33,786 bases of DNA. It comes from a virus. The notes below the pieces were generated by a model, which searched no databases, was not told the origin of the DNA, and saw only the letters and a program-made list of their open reading frames with translations. Within the stretch, counting starts at the first letter, position 1. The number at the start of each line of letters is the position of its first letter. The stretch lies in the IMG/VR virus record IMGVR_UViG_3300036817_000096, positions 1 to 33,786 of that record; one strand, given 5' to 3'. The translations under genes and the position numbers were made by a program. This document shows, one piece after another, positions 22,160 through 29,476 of the stretch.

Positions 22160-24213
22160 GCGACGCATTCGGCTCAGACACGACGGCGAGCGGCGGGCTT
22201 CAGTCCGACATGCCGGGCATTGGCGCGGCGCCGCCGAAGCCGAGCCAAGTCCCGAGCGCGCTTGGCGGCCTCGCGTCGGCGTTCAAACAGATGTTTGGCG
22301 GCGCTCCACCGCCGCAGCCCGCGCGTGGGCCATCGTTCGGGCCGCAAGGCCAGTTGCAGCCGCCGCAGCCGCAACAAGGGCCGCGCCAGCCGCGCATGGA
22401 CAGCACGACGGCGAGCCTCGCCATTCCCAAGGGCTCGCCGCAGCCGCCAGCGAAGTTCACCCCGTACATCAAATCGCAGCCGACGCGCGATTTCAGCGAG
22501 TGGGGCCAGCCCGAGCCATTCCCGTCGCTTCCCGCCTCCTTTGAGGTGCCTTCGATTTACAAGGGCGTCGGCCAATTTTTCAGCGGGCAGGGGCCGGGAC
22601 AGGGCGGTTCGCAGGGCTCAATCCCGCTCGCCTTCCTTTTGACCGGCCACGCGGACGAGTACGTGAAGGGGCTCATGCAGGGGCAGGAGTTCAAGGCGAA
22701 ACAGGCGCGCGAGGCGATGCAGGACGCGGCGCTCAAGCTGCAATTCCAGCAAGAGGAAGAGCATCATTCCTACGCCGACGTGCTGGCGCAATACGCCGCG
22801 CTCAACGAGACGGGCGAGCCGACGAAGATGATCAAGCCGATCAATGGCGTCGGGCTCATGGATGCGATGCACAATCAGGCGGCGCAGCTCGGCGACGACA
22901 AGATGATGGCGCTGATCGAGAACGGGGCCAACGCCAAAGACATCATGGAATTTCAAAAGTTGCGCGACGCGAGCTTGCGCGACTTGCAAAAGGCCAACGC
23001 CAAGACGGACGAACAAACGGCGGCCGATGAGCTTTACGGCCTAAAGCCCGCGACCGCGCAGAGCGGCGGCGGCGCGCTCGACACGACGCCGGATTGGGCC
23101 AAGCAACCCGGCGCGGAGCCGGCCAGCGCCGGCGCTCCGTCGCCATCTGACCCGAGCAAGCCCACGCCGGCGAGCCCCGGTCAGCCCGACGCCAGCGGCC
23201 AAGTCGCAGGCCCCGGCGCTCCGTCGCAACCGGGGCAACCGTTGACCACGGGGGACATCATCAACGACGGCGCGATGCAAATCTTGAAGGGCAGCGAGCC
23301 GCCCGGTTTCCAGCCGCCCGACGTCAAGAACAGGATGGCGATCAGGGCCGCCGACATGCGCAAGCGGGCGGGCGAAATTCTGCGCGATCCGAACCTCAAG
23401 CCCGATCAAGTCGTGTCCGAGGTGGAAAAGCAGCTCGGGCCGCAGGCGGCGGCCGACCTGAAGGGCTATTCGCAATACCGGGCCGGGCCGGGCGCGACGG
23501 GGCAGGCGGGCGGCGGCAAAGAGCAAGGGTATTGGGACATGCTCGGCGACCTCGCGCAGAAGGCGCTTCCGGGCGATCCGGCCAACGCCAAGCCGGGGTG
23601 GAGCAAATCGACCTATCAGGCGGTGCGCGATTTCCGCGAGGGCGCGCAGAAGCCGAATTCGCCAATTCAGCGCATCCCGACTTCGGTCGAGGCGGCGAAT
23701 AACGTGCTCAACGATCTTGACGCGATCCAAAAGCGCGACGGAACGAACGCGAGCGTGAGCCCGGAAAGCCTGTCTGGCGCGGCGGGCAAAGACCCGCTCT
23801 ACGCGCAGCTCAAGATCGATTGGATCAGGTACAACGAGGACATTGACGTTTTGACGCGCGGCACGCCGTCCGTCGGCATGGCGGAGCAAGCGATCAACAC
23901 TCAGCCGCAAATCCCCTATTTCGGCAGCGTTTTCGGCTATCGCGCGGCGGTCAGGCGCGACATGGATCAGGCGCAGAGCCGGGTCCAACAGTTGCACGGG
24001 ACGTGGGAGCAATATCAGACCGGCGACCCGATGCCCGGCTTCAATCCGCAAGCCGAGCGCGACATGGGCTCGATCAGCAAGCTCGATTTCACCACCGGCG
24101 CGAAACCGGGTCAGGTGATCACGCATCCCGACGGATCGAAGTGGCGCTACTTGGGCGCCAATCCTGAAAACCCCGGCGACATCGCGACCAATTGGAGGGT
24201 GGTGAGTGACTGA
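22156..24213 (+). CDS. Large internal/ejection protein (685 aa)
   Basis: ATGA overlap with the previous gene. The N-terminus is Pro/Gln/Gly-rich; the middle (about 170-280) is a helical block (KQAREAMQDAALKLQFQQEE, then DLQKANAKTDEQTAADELYG), and a second low-complexity linker follows. The C-terminal half is helical and ends in a small beta region (VITHPDGSKWRYLG). Size, composition and position fit internal proteins ejected with the DNA. No catalytic motif seen. Confidence 0.6.
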   Translation: MSDAFGSDTTASGGLQSDMPGIGAAPPKPSQVPSALGGLASAFKQMFGGAPPPQPARGPSFGPQGQLQPPQPQQGPRQPRMDSTTASLAIPKGSPQPPAKFTPYIKSQPTRDFSEWGQPEPFPSLPASFEVPSIYKGVGQFFSGQGPGQGGSQGSIPLAFLLTGHADEYVKGLMQGQEFKAKQAREAMQDAALKLQFQQEEEHHSYADVLAQYAALNETGEPTKMIKPINGVGLMDAMHNQAAQLGDDKMMALIENGANAKDIMEFQKLRDASLRDLQKANAKTDEQTAADELYGLKPATAQSGGGALDTTPDWAKQPGAEPASAGAPSPSDPSKPTPASPGQPDASGQVAGPGAPSQPGQPLTTGDIINDGAMQILKGSEPPGFQPPDVKNRMAIRAADMRKRAGEILRDPNLKPDQVVSEVEKQLGPQAAADLKGYSQYRAGPGATGQAGGGKEQGYWDMLGDLAQKALPGDPANAKPGWSKSTYQAVRDFREGAQKPNSPIQRIPTSVEAANNVLNDLDAIQKRDGTNASVSPESLSGAAGKDPLYAQLKIDWIRYNEDIDVLTRGTPSVGMAEQAINTQPQIPYFGSVFGYRAAVRRDMDQAQSRVQQLHGTWEQYQTGDPMPGFNPQAERDMGSISKLDFTTGAKPGQVITHPDGSKWRYLGANPENPGDIATNWRVVSD

Positions 24214-24916
24214 CCGCGTTCCGACCGCCGACGAAGCGCAGAAATTCCAGCAATGGTACACCTCTGGCGCTTCGCCCAAAAGCGCCGGCGCCCCCGGCGA
24301 GGGCGGCGGGTGGATGGGCTCGATCGGCGCCGGCCTGAAGGGCGGCGCGAAAGAGCTTGCCGGCGACGTCGGCATTGCGCCGGAATGGTCGAAGTCCGAG
24401 GACAAGGATCACTCGACGGCGGAGTGGGTGGGGCGGCAGGCGGCCGATTGGGCGCCGGTCGTCGGCTTTGACGCGCTCGCGCCGGAGGTGGGGCTTGGCG
24501 CAACGGCGGCCCGGTATGCGCCGCGCGCGGCTCGGCTCGCCGAGAAGGGTCTGACCGGCCTTTACAAGGGCGCCGTCGGCGGCGCGGCGATGCAGCCGCA
24601 GGACGCGACGCGCGGCGGCGAGACGGGCGCCGAGGTTGGCGCGGCCACCGGCGCAGCGCGGGCCGGGTGGAGTATGCTTCCGGGGTGGGCCAAGGCTGGC
24701 GCAATCGCTGCGCCGGGCTCGCTTGCGGGAATGGCGTCGCTGGCGCATGAGATGGGCGGCGGCGGGCATTACATCTCGCCGTGGGCCGTGCATCACGTGA
24801 TCAGCGCGCTTGGCGGCTTGGCGGGCGCGGCGGCGGCCGGTCCAGCGACGGCGGGCGCGGCAGGGTCCGCCATTCAGAATTGGATGGAGCCGGAAGATGG
24901 CAGTCAAGGAAACTGA
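24206..24916 (+). CDS. Gly/Ala-rich membrane-active virion protein (236 aa)
   Basis: GTG start overlapping the previous gene by 8 nt with GGAGGGTGG upstream. Several Gly/Ala helices with GxxxG spacing (GWMGSIGAGLKGGAKELAG, then AISALG-like HVISALGGLAGAAAAGP) suggest membrane insertion. Third of three ejection-type genes. Confidence 0.55.
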   Translation: MTDRVPTADEAQKFQQWYTSGASPKSAGAPGEGGGWMGSIGAGLKGGAKELAGDVGIAPEWSKSEDKDHSTAEWVGRQAADWAPVVGFDALAPEVGLGATAARYAPRAARLAEKGLTGLYKGAVGGAAMQPQDATRGGETGAEVGAATGAARAGWSMLPGWAKAGAIAAPGSLAGMASLAHEMGGGGHYISPWAVHHVISALGGLAGAAAAGPATAGAAGSAIQNWMEPEDGSQGN

Positions 24917-25232
24917 CCCGCTCAACATCAATCAGCGCCTCTACAAGCAGTTAGGCAAATTGCTTGACGACATGGAGAAGGGGGACGAGAACGAGACGAT
25001 GACGATGCCGCAGCGCATTTCGGCGCTGATTGCGATCGGCCGCGTACAGAAGATGTTCGTGGATTTGCGCAAGGGAGAGTTTGATGTCGGCCGAGGAAGC
25101 GCCATCGACAGGTACGCCACCGCGTTCGCGCCCACCGATGCAGCTCGTCGGGGAACGAACGACGCCGGATCTTACTTCGGCGGCTCAAGCCGCGATGAGG
25201 ATGACGTCCGAGACGAACTCGGCGACGCCTAA
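24897..25232 (+). CDS. Hypothetical protein (111 aa)
   Basis: GGAGCCGGAAG precedes the ATG at 24897. Helical N-terminus (NINQRLYKQLGKLLDDMEKG, then RISALIAIGRVQKMFVDLRK), hydrophilic C-terminus. From 25084 the 3' half is also read in another frame by the membrane-protein gene. Unrecognised; small helical phage structural protein or small-terminase-like proteins are alternatives. Confidence 0.6.
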   Translation: MAVKETDPLNINQRLYKQLGKLLDDMEKGDENETMTMPQRISALIAIGRVQKMFVDLRKGEFDVGRGSAIDRYATAFAPTDAARRGTNDAGSYFGGSSRDEDDVRDELGDA

Positions 25233-25482
25233 GCCGCCCGACCTTCAGACCGAGTTTGTCGCGAGGGGTGCGTGGAAAGCGGGCGTAATGGGCTCGCTCA
25301 ACGTGTTATTCGTCATCCTCGCGGTCAGGGCGGTCCTCTTCCTCGCGGTTATCGGCGCGATCGTCCTCGCGCGTGCTGCGCTCGCCGCCGCGCCCGCCGT
25401 GCAGCAACCGGCGCTTGTGTTGCTCGCCGTGTACTGCGTCACGGTTGTCTGCCCGATCGTTTGGCTCAGCTCGCGGCGGTAA
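25084..25482 (+). CDS. Holin-like membrane protein (132 aa)
   Basis: Hydrophilic N-terminus of about 60 residues, then two strong membrane segments (SLNVLFVILAVRAVLFLAVI and LVLLAVYCVTVVCPIVWL) and a basic end (SSRR). AAGGGAGAG lies about 6 nt before the ATG at 25084. Overlaps the upstream gene by 149 nt; an internal ATG at 25195 would cut the overlap to 38 nt. Last rightward late gene, a usual place for a holin. Confidence 0.6.
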   Translation: MSAEEAPSTGTPPRSRPPMQLVGERTTPDLTSAAQAAMRMTSETNSATPKPPDLQTEFVARGAWKAGVMGSLNVLFVILAVRAVLFLAVIGAIVLARAALAAAPAVQQPALVLLAVYCVTVVCPIVWLSSRR

Positions 25483-25502
25483 ATGGGGTTTCTTGGTCAT
25501 CA

Positions 25503-25518
25503 GTCTACCCTATAGGAA
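25503..25518 (+). promoter_or_regulatory. Partial repeat element CAGTCTACCCTATAGG
   Basis: Fourteen bases are identical to the minus-strand reading of copy a (CAGTCTACCCTATA), without the palindromic arms. It lies between converging genes (25482 and 25549), so it may be a decayed operator or a transcription boundary. Confidence 0.45.
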
Positions 25519-25548
25519 GCCCGCTGGCGGCCGTTTCGCGACTTCGCG

Positions 25549-26067
25549 CTATCCAAGCACCACCCAAGGCCAGTTTTCGTGCCCTGCCCCGGTCCCCGCT
25601 TCGGCATTCAGGTGGTTCACCGGATCAGACACCCGTCGGAAATAGCGGGCGGGGAGAAAATAGCACAATTCGACGTCCATCGGATCACCGCGATCCCACC
25701 GTCCGCCCGTCGCCACCGTCGCGTCAGGCGGCATTCGGCTAAGGGTTGTCACCCATAAACCATCCGGACAATCGACGGCGACGCCGAAATGGGCGCCGGC
25801 GTCCCGCGCGTTGAGGACGATCCGGTCGAGCTTTTGCTTGGCGATCATGTAGCCGCCGCGCTCGATGTACGAGCCCATGAAGGCGACCTTGCGGACCTTC
25901 ACCTCGTAAAGCCGCGCGGGCTGGCGCACGGCTTCGAGCACGGCGTCATGCGCGGTCAGCGGCTCGGTCATCTTCAGCGACCAGCCGGCGCCCTTCAGCG
26001 TCAACAGCCTGAAAGCCACATTCCATTGCGTGAGAATGTTGTCCGGGCGTTCATAGATCGGTCGCAT
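25549..26067 (-). CDS. PD-(D/E)xK-nuclease-like protein (172 aa)
   Basis: The central part (DAVLEAVRQPARLYEVKVRK, then IAKQKLDRIVLNARDAG and GVAVDCPDGLWVTTL) resembles small phage nuclease-fold proteins with an E-x-K on one strand, a tyrosine-rich loop and a K-x-D helix. Catalysis is not proven: the first acidic residue is uncertain (D41 or D-free). Overlaps the upstream gene by 17 nt. Could equally be a nuclease-fold inhibitor or DNA-binding protein. Confidence 0.45.
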   Translation of the reverse strand: MRPIYERPDNILTQWNVAFRLLTLKGAGWSLKMTEPLTAHDAVLEAVRQPARLYEVKVRKVAFMGSYIERGGYMIAKQKLDRIVLNARDAGAHFGVAVDCPDGLWVTTLSRMPPDATVATGGRWDRGDPMDVELCYFLPARYFRRVSDPVNHLNAEAGTGAGHENWPWVVLG

Positions 26068-26452
26068 TCTTTGGCCCCACCAGCCACGACGGCGGCGTTT
26101 GTTGCAACCCGCCGCGATGGCGCCATAGGTGCAACGTGTAGGGATGGTGATTGACGTAATCGCCCTTAGCTGGATGGAATTGGATCACGGTTTCGTGATC
26201 CTCCCAAAACATCGCCTTGACGAAACACATTTCCGGCCAGTTGGGGCAACGCTTCGGCCCGCTCAGCGAGACGCTGACATGCTCCCAAAACTCCGCGTCG
26301 GGGTGCGTCCCGTCGCTGGCGATGATCCGCAAGTCAGGGCCGTTCGGCCCCGGAACGAGGAACGCGCCGTTCAAGCCGTGCTCGGGCGACGATCCCCACT
26401 CGCCCCACGTCACCCGCCAAGCCTCAAGTCCCGCGATCAGTTCTTTGCGCAT
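26051..26452 (-). CDS. DUF7694-like phage protein (133 aa)
   Basis: The run WEHVSVSLSGPKRCPNWPEM, then VKAMFWEDHETVIQFHPAKG and HPYTLHLWRH is a pattern I know from small phage proteins of unknown function (DUF7694-like, by memory). The ATG at 26452 directly follows TTGACA, with no clear ribosome site. First gene of a two-gene leftward unit. Confidence 0.65.
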   Translation of the reverse strand: MRKELIAGLEAWRVTWGEWGSSPEHGLNGAFLVPGPNGPDLRIIASDGTHPDAEFWEHVSVSLSGPKRCPNWPEMCFVKAMFWEDHETVIQFHPAKGDYVNHHPYTLHLWRHRGGLQQTPPSWLVGPKNATDL

Positions 26453-26453
26453 T

Positions 26454-26506
26454 TGTCAACCACAGAGTAGGAACCATAATTACACGAATAATTTGCGATG
26501 GTTGAC
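26454..26506. promoter_or_regulatory. Inverted GGTTGAC pair before leftward gene
   Basis: TGTCAACC (26454-26461) and GGTTGAC (26500-26506) face each other around an AT-rich stretch. The first touches the start codon of the DUF7694-like gene. Candidate operator pair; no convincing -10/-35 was found. Confidence 0.4.
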
Positions 26507-26657
26507 GCGGTTTCACGGTCAGTTGAGCAACCGCCCCCACAGGGGAACCGAACCACGCCTTGAAGGCCCCAGCGCCGCGCGACGAACAAAACGCGGACAG
26601 CCTACCTAGCCGGATGCCATCGCTCCCGCTGCCGGAACCAGACCCCCCGAGGGGCGT

Positions 26658-27167
26658 TCAGGTGTCCAATAATTCCAGAGCCGCGCCGCGCCAGTTGTCG
26701 GCGTCGGTGTCAACCTCGACCAGCGCGGAGCAATTGCCGTGCGTGTCGCGCTTGATTTCCCACATGCGGATCGTCTTGCCGCCTTTCTCGACCGCGACCG
26801 CCATGACGACTTCGCGCCGCTTCGGATGCTGTGCGATCGGATCGACGCGCGGCATGAAGTCGCCAGTCGCGATTTGCGCCTCTTGCTCCGGCGTGAATTC
26901 GCCGGGCTCGGCTTTGCGCATCCAACCCTCATGGATCAGCATGTAGCGGACGATTTGCTCGTCATGCAGGAGCGAGCGCAGCACCCGGAAGGTGATTTCC
27001 TTTTCGGTCGCGTCGCGCCACGGCGTCATCAAAAGGATGTCCTGCCCGTCCTCGCGGCGGACGAGATGGACGAACGGCGTCAGTTCCTCTTTGCCGCCGA
27101 TCAGGATGTTGCGGATATGGTGCTCGCCAGCCTTCAACAGATCGTCGATTGTCAGTGTCATCGTCAT
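26658..27167 (-). CDS. Hypothetical protein (169 aa)
   Basis: Unrecognised globular alpha/beta protein. N-terminus MTMTLTIDDLLKAGEHHIRN, middle FVHLVRREDGQDILLMTPWR, C-terminus KTIRMWEIKRDTHGNCSALV. The ATG at 27167 overlaps the preceding stop (ATGA); a second ATG at 27161 has better spacing from GGAG. End of the regulator operon. The 205 nt between 26452 and 26658 show no gene beyond the operator pair. Confidence 0.65.
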   Translation of the reverse strand: MTMTLTIDDLLKAGEHHIRNILIGGKEELTPFVHLVRREDGQDILLMTPWRDATEKEITFRVLRSLLHDEQIVRYMLIHEGWMRKAEPGEFTPEQEAQIATGDFMPRVDPIAQHPKRREVVMAVAVEKGGKTIRMWEIKRDTHGNCSALVEVDTDADNWRGAALELLDT

Positions 27168-27472
27168 TTCTCCACAAGCGCCGCAGCGCGGGACAGAAGG
27201 ATGTCGGTCGCCGTGAGGCTCGCGACGCGGTTCATGAGCCGCTCGCGCAGCACTTCGATTTCCGGCGCCTCGACGGGCGCAGGCTTCGCCGGCGGCAACG
27301 CCACGACGATCCGCGTGCGCTTGTGCGCGGTGCGGACGTAGCCAGCGGCGAGCTTGGAATGGACGCTCACGCACTTGCCCATGCTGACGCGCAGGATTTG
27401 CCCATAGGGACAGCCCGCGACCGCTGGCGACGCCACAGCGACCGCGACCGCGACAAGGATTGCCTTTCTCAT
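27164..27472 (-). CDS. Exported small protein, possible lipoprotein (102 aa)
   Basis: Signal peptide MRKAILVAVAVAVASPAVAG followed by C21; SPAVAGC could be a lipobox. C34 in SMGKCVSV could pair with C21 if not lipidated. The remainder is a helical, Pro-containing periplasmic domain. It lies among regulators, unusual for an exported protein; superinfection or surface roles are possible. Not a clear spanin. Confidence 0.65.
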   Translation of the reverse strand: MRKAILVAVAVAVASPAVAGCPYGQILRVSMGKCVSVHSKLAAGYVRTAHKRTRIVVALPPAKPAPVEAPEIEVLRERLMNRVASLTATDILLSRAAALVEK

Positions 27473-27837
27473 GCCTTGGCTTTCGTGATCGAGGCGAGCA
27501 ACGCTCGCCCCTTGGGGGTTAGCGAGTACAGCTTCTCGCGCCGATTGAGGACGTTCTCTTTGCCCTCGATCAGCCCGGCGCCTTCCTCATAGTTCCGATC
27601 GCGCTCACCCATGTCAAGGAGATTGCGCGACATGGTGGTGGGCGACAGGCCCGCCCGGCGCGCGTACTCGCCGACGCTCAAGCCCTCCTTTTCGGCGACC
27701 AACAGGAACGCCTGAATGGTGCGCGCTGGCATGGTCGAGCGGATCGAGAACAGCGGATCGAGCAGCGCGAGGATTTGCCTGATCGTCGCCGCTTCGGTGT
27801 CCGACCGCGCGGCTCTGTCAATTGTTCGGCTTGTCAT
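27469..27837 (-). CDS. MarR-like winged-helix regulator (122 aa)
   Basis: Winged HTH: GLSVGEYARRAGLSPTTMSR (about 53-72) is the helix-turn-helix, and REKLYSLTPKGRALLASI is the wing and final helix typical of MarR-type proteins. Start at 27837; ATG overlap of 20 nt with the preceding gene. Likely a DNA-binding regulator; target unknown. Confidence 0.75.
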   Translation of the reverse strand: MTSRTIDRAARSDTEAATIRQILALLDPLFSIRSTMPARTIQAFLLVAEKEGLSVGEYARRAGLSPTTMSRNLLDMGERDRNYEEGAGLIEGKENVLNRREKLYSLTPKGRALLASITKAKA

Positions 27838-28312
27838 CGTGCTCCACTTTCTCATGTTCGCGTTCCTTGAGGACGGCTTCGCCCTTTGCTGTGAGTTTCC
27901 ATGCGCCCTCGCCGACGTTGCGCACGTAGCCGCGCGAGCCGAGTTTCGAGAGCGTCGCGCCCGCGCCATCGGGCGATAGGCCAATCTTGACGTAAGCCTC
28001 TCGCAAAGCGGCGTTGACGTTGGGGACGCCGCTGGCGACGATCTGCAATCCGAGGAACGCGCCCGTTCCGGGCTTGGGCGGATAGAAGCGGCCCTTGTGT
28101 TTGCGTGGCGCAGCGATGTCGCGCGCCGCGACCAATTTCGCGATGGTCGATTGGCGGACGGGCCGCAGCTCAGCGTGCGCCTCGCTCACGCGCTCGATGC
28201 GCAAGTCGCTCACGCCAGCCTCGCCGCGACCGAGCGCCTTGGCGAGCAAGCTGACCAGAACCGAGCCTTGCTCGTTCTCCTGATCGATGGTCAGTGTGAT
28301 CTTGAGGCTCAT
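27818..28312 (-). CDS. Winged-helix-like protein (164 aa)
   Basis: The C-terminal half (NVNAALREAYVKIGLSPDGA, then GSRGYVRNVGEGAWKLTAKG) resembles a winged helix of the kind in the next gene, with 'KLTAKGEAVLKE' like 'SLTPKGRALLAS'. The N-terminal half is unmatched. The ATG overlaps the HTH stop (ATGA). Possibly a partner regulator. Function inferred only from fold. Confidence 0.6.
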   Translation of the reverse strand: MSLKITLTIDQENEQGSVLVSLLAKALGRGEAGVSDLRIERVSEAHAELRPVRQSTIAKLVAARDIAAPRKHKGRFYPPKPGTGAFLGLQIVASGVPNVNAALREAYVKIGLSPDGAGATLSKLGSRGYVRNVGEGAWKLTAKGEAVLKEREHEKVEHDDKPNN

Positions 28313-28557
28313 AGGTCCACGATCCCGAGGCGCTTGCCGTAGCGCGCCAGCACTTTGTTGACGGTGATGGTTTTCGGCGAAACCGTCTTGCCCGAAAACC
28401 AATTGCGCAGCGTCGAGACGCTGACGTTTGTATCGTTTGACACCTTGCGATATTCATCGCGATCGATGAGCGTTCGCATTTCGTCAATGACGGGTTTCTT
28501 CTCGACGAAGTTGTATGACTTCGCGAGGTTCAATGGTCCTTTTGGCACATCTAGCAC
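28309..28557 (-). CDS. HTH regulator (82 aa)
   Basis: XRE-like: DEYRKVSNDTNVSVSTLRNW (about 34-53) then FSGKTVSPKTITVNKVLARY, similar in layout to the 88-aa HTH protein at 3121. GTG start with GGAGAAGAG close upstream. First gene behind the leftward promoter at 28594-28621, so it may autoregulate through the 9-bp repeat over its -10. Candidate repressor for the TTGAC operators. Confidence 0.75.
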   Translation of the reverse strand: MLDVPKGPLNLAKSYNFVEKKPVIDEMRTLIDRDEYRKVSNDTNVSVSTLRNWFSGKTVSPKTITVNKVLARYGKRLGIVDL

Positions 28558-28571
28558 TCTCTTCTCCGAAT

Positions 28572-28605
28572 GTCGCTTATGGGCGAGAGTGTCAATATAA
28601 GCGAC
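28572..28605. promoter_or_regulatory. Inverted repeat over the leftward -10 box
   Basis: GTCGCTTAT (28572-28580) and ATAAGCGAC (28597-28605), perfect 9-bp arms 16 nt apart. The right arm overlaps the -10 box. Candidate operator of the HTH operon or 5'-end structure. Confidence 0.55.
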
Positions 28606-28621
28606 GGTCAGGGGTTGTCAA
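28594..28621 (-). promoter_or_regulatory. Leftward sigma70-type promoter of regulator operon
   Basis: Minus strand: TTGACA (complement of 28616-28621), 16-nt spacer, TATATT (complement of 28594-28599). Start near 28587, about 30 nt before the GTG at 28557. Confidence 0.75.
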
Positions 28622-28696
28622 GTGCATCGCGCGACACTAGCTAATTGGCAACGGATCAACCTTGCGATGGCGCGAGGGATCAGGTTGCGAGGCAAA

Positions 28697-28963
28697 ATGA
28701 AATACGAATGCACAGTGACGGCGCTGACCGCGCGGCCCGAACCGATGGTGCGCTACACATTCACGGTTGAGGCGGACACCGAAATTCAGGCGGCGATGGA
28801 GGCGGCGGCGGAGTGCGCGGCCAAGATTGACGGGACGCCGGGCTTTGTCGCGTCGCAAGAGGACGGGACATTCTTCGCCACCGTCGGGCGCCAGCATCCT
28901 TCCGAGACGGGACTGACGACGCATGGCTTCTCGATCAAGATCGAGGTGGAGGCGAAGCCGTGA
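28697..28963 (+). CDS. Hypothetical protein (88 aa)
   Basis: MKYECTVTALTARPEPMVRY start; alternating beta pattern (VRYTFTVEADTEIQAAMEAA and HGFSIKIEVEAKP) suggests a small alpha/beta fold. ATG at 28697 chosen; an ATG at 28667 is possible. First rightward gene of the right arm. Unrecognised. Confidence 0.6.
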   Translation: MKYECTVTALTARPEPMVRYTFTVEADTEIQAAMEAAAECAAKIDGTPGFVASQEDGTFFATVGRQHPSETGLTTHGFSIKIEVEAKP

Positions 28964-29079
28964 GGCTCTTGTGGTTGCTGATCGGGATTGGGATCGGGCT
29001 CGCGTTCGGGCTCGGGCTCGGGCTCGGGCTCGTCATCGCCCCCGGAGGCCACGAGACTTGGATGGGAGCCGCGTTATGA
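28960..29079 (+). CDS. Gly-Leu repeat membrane micropeptide (39 aa)
   Basis: GTG start overlapping the previous stop (GTGA). The chain is one membrane-helix-like segment (MRLLWLLIGIGIGLAFGLGL) with alternating Gly-Leu encoded by a tandem GGGCTC hexamer, then a short polar end. ATGA overlap with the next gene. Possible membrane peptide or toxin; no homologue known to me. Confidence 0.5.
   Translation: MRLLWLLIGIGIGLAFGLGLGLGLVIAPGGHETWMGAAL
29008..29031 (+). repeat. Tandem GGGCTC hexamer, four copies
   Basis: Four consecutive GGGCTC units inside the Gly-Leu peptide gene, preceded by related GGGATC/GGGCTC units. Copy number could vary by slippage in frame. Confidence 0.8.
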
Positions 29080-29336
29080 TCGATTTCATTCACGCGCCGG
29101 CGAACGAGCGCACCCTCGACCAGATTTACGTGTTTTGCTCGATCGAGGAAAACGGATTGCGCGGCATCGTCGCCGGCATGATCCCCGGTCTTGGGGCGAC
29201 GCCGTTCGTCACCGGCTCGCCGATCGTGTTGGAGTACATGACCAAGATGGCGCCGATCATCGCCAAAAAGACTGGCAAGCGGATCGTCATGTACGCCTAC
29301 ACCCGCGCCGAGCAATTGGCCTCGTTCGATCCGTGA
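29076..29336 (+). CDS. Hypothetical protein (86 aa)
   Basis: MIDFIHAPANERTLDQIYVF start; alpha/beta protein with a conserved-looking YMTKMAPIIAKKTGKRIVMY. ATGA overlap with the membrane peptide. Ends before a 140-nt gap that holds an AT-rich stretch and palindrome d. Unrecognised. Confidence 0.6.
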   Translation: MIDFIHAPANERTLDQIYVFCSIEENGLRGIVAGMIPGLGATPFVTGSPIVLEYMTKMAPIIAKKTGKRIVMYAYTRAEQLASFDP

Positions 29337-29384
29337 TTATAGCATTTTATTTTTGTAAAATATTGAGAAAACGATCTGCGAAAA
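29337..29384. other. AT-rich intergenic stretch
   Basis: Short AT-rich run (ATTTTATTTTTGTAAAAT near 29343) with a weak inverted repeat, unlike the GC-rich surroundings. Could be a terminator, a melting site or a promoter upstream element. No origin iterons seen. Confidence 0.3.
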
Positions 29385-29407
29385 TTATCAAGCTAAAGGG
29401 TTGACAG
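29385..29407. promoter_or_regulatory. Operator-like palindrome, copy d
   Basis: TTATCAA, nine bases (GCTAAAGGG), TTGACAG, followed by TCACCCTTATACC. The right arm is perfect, the left has two mismatches. It shares GCTAA in the spacer with copy b. Confidence 0.5.
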
Positions 29408-29429
29408 TCACCCTTATACCCGCCATGTT
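29401..29429 (+). promoter_or_regulatory. Possible promoter of the 228-aa gene
   Basis: TTGACA (29401-29406), 17 nt, weak CATGTT (29424-29429). The predicted start near 29436 coincides with hairpin GTCGC-aataac-GCGAC (29436-29451), the same layout as other right-arm promoters. Confidence 0.4.
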
Positions 29430-29476
29430 GCATTGGTCGCAATAACGCGACACTACCAACTTCAGAGAGTGCAGCA

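Noticed and set aside
20600-24900. Many long antisense open frames across the ejection genes
   Set aside because: They are Arg/Ala-rich mirror frames expected in GC-rich coding DNA, without ribosome sites or recognisable domains.
26510-26640. Possible tRNA-like stretch (GAACCGAACC with flanking CCCC/GGGG)
   Set aside because: No acceptor stem, anticodon arm or standard T-loop sequence could be assembled on either strand.
29008-29031. GGGCTC hexamers as an origin iteron
   Set aside because: The repeat is in frame in a membrane-peptide gene and explained by Gly-Leu alternation; no replication initiator is adjacent.
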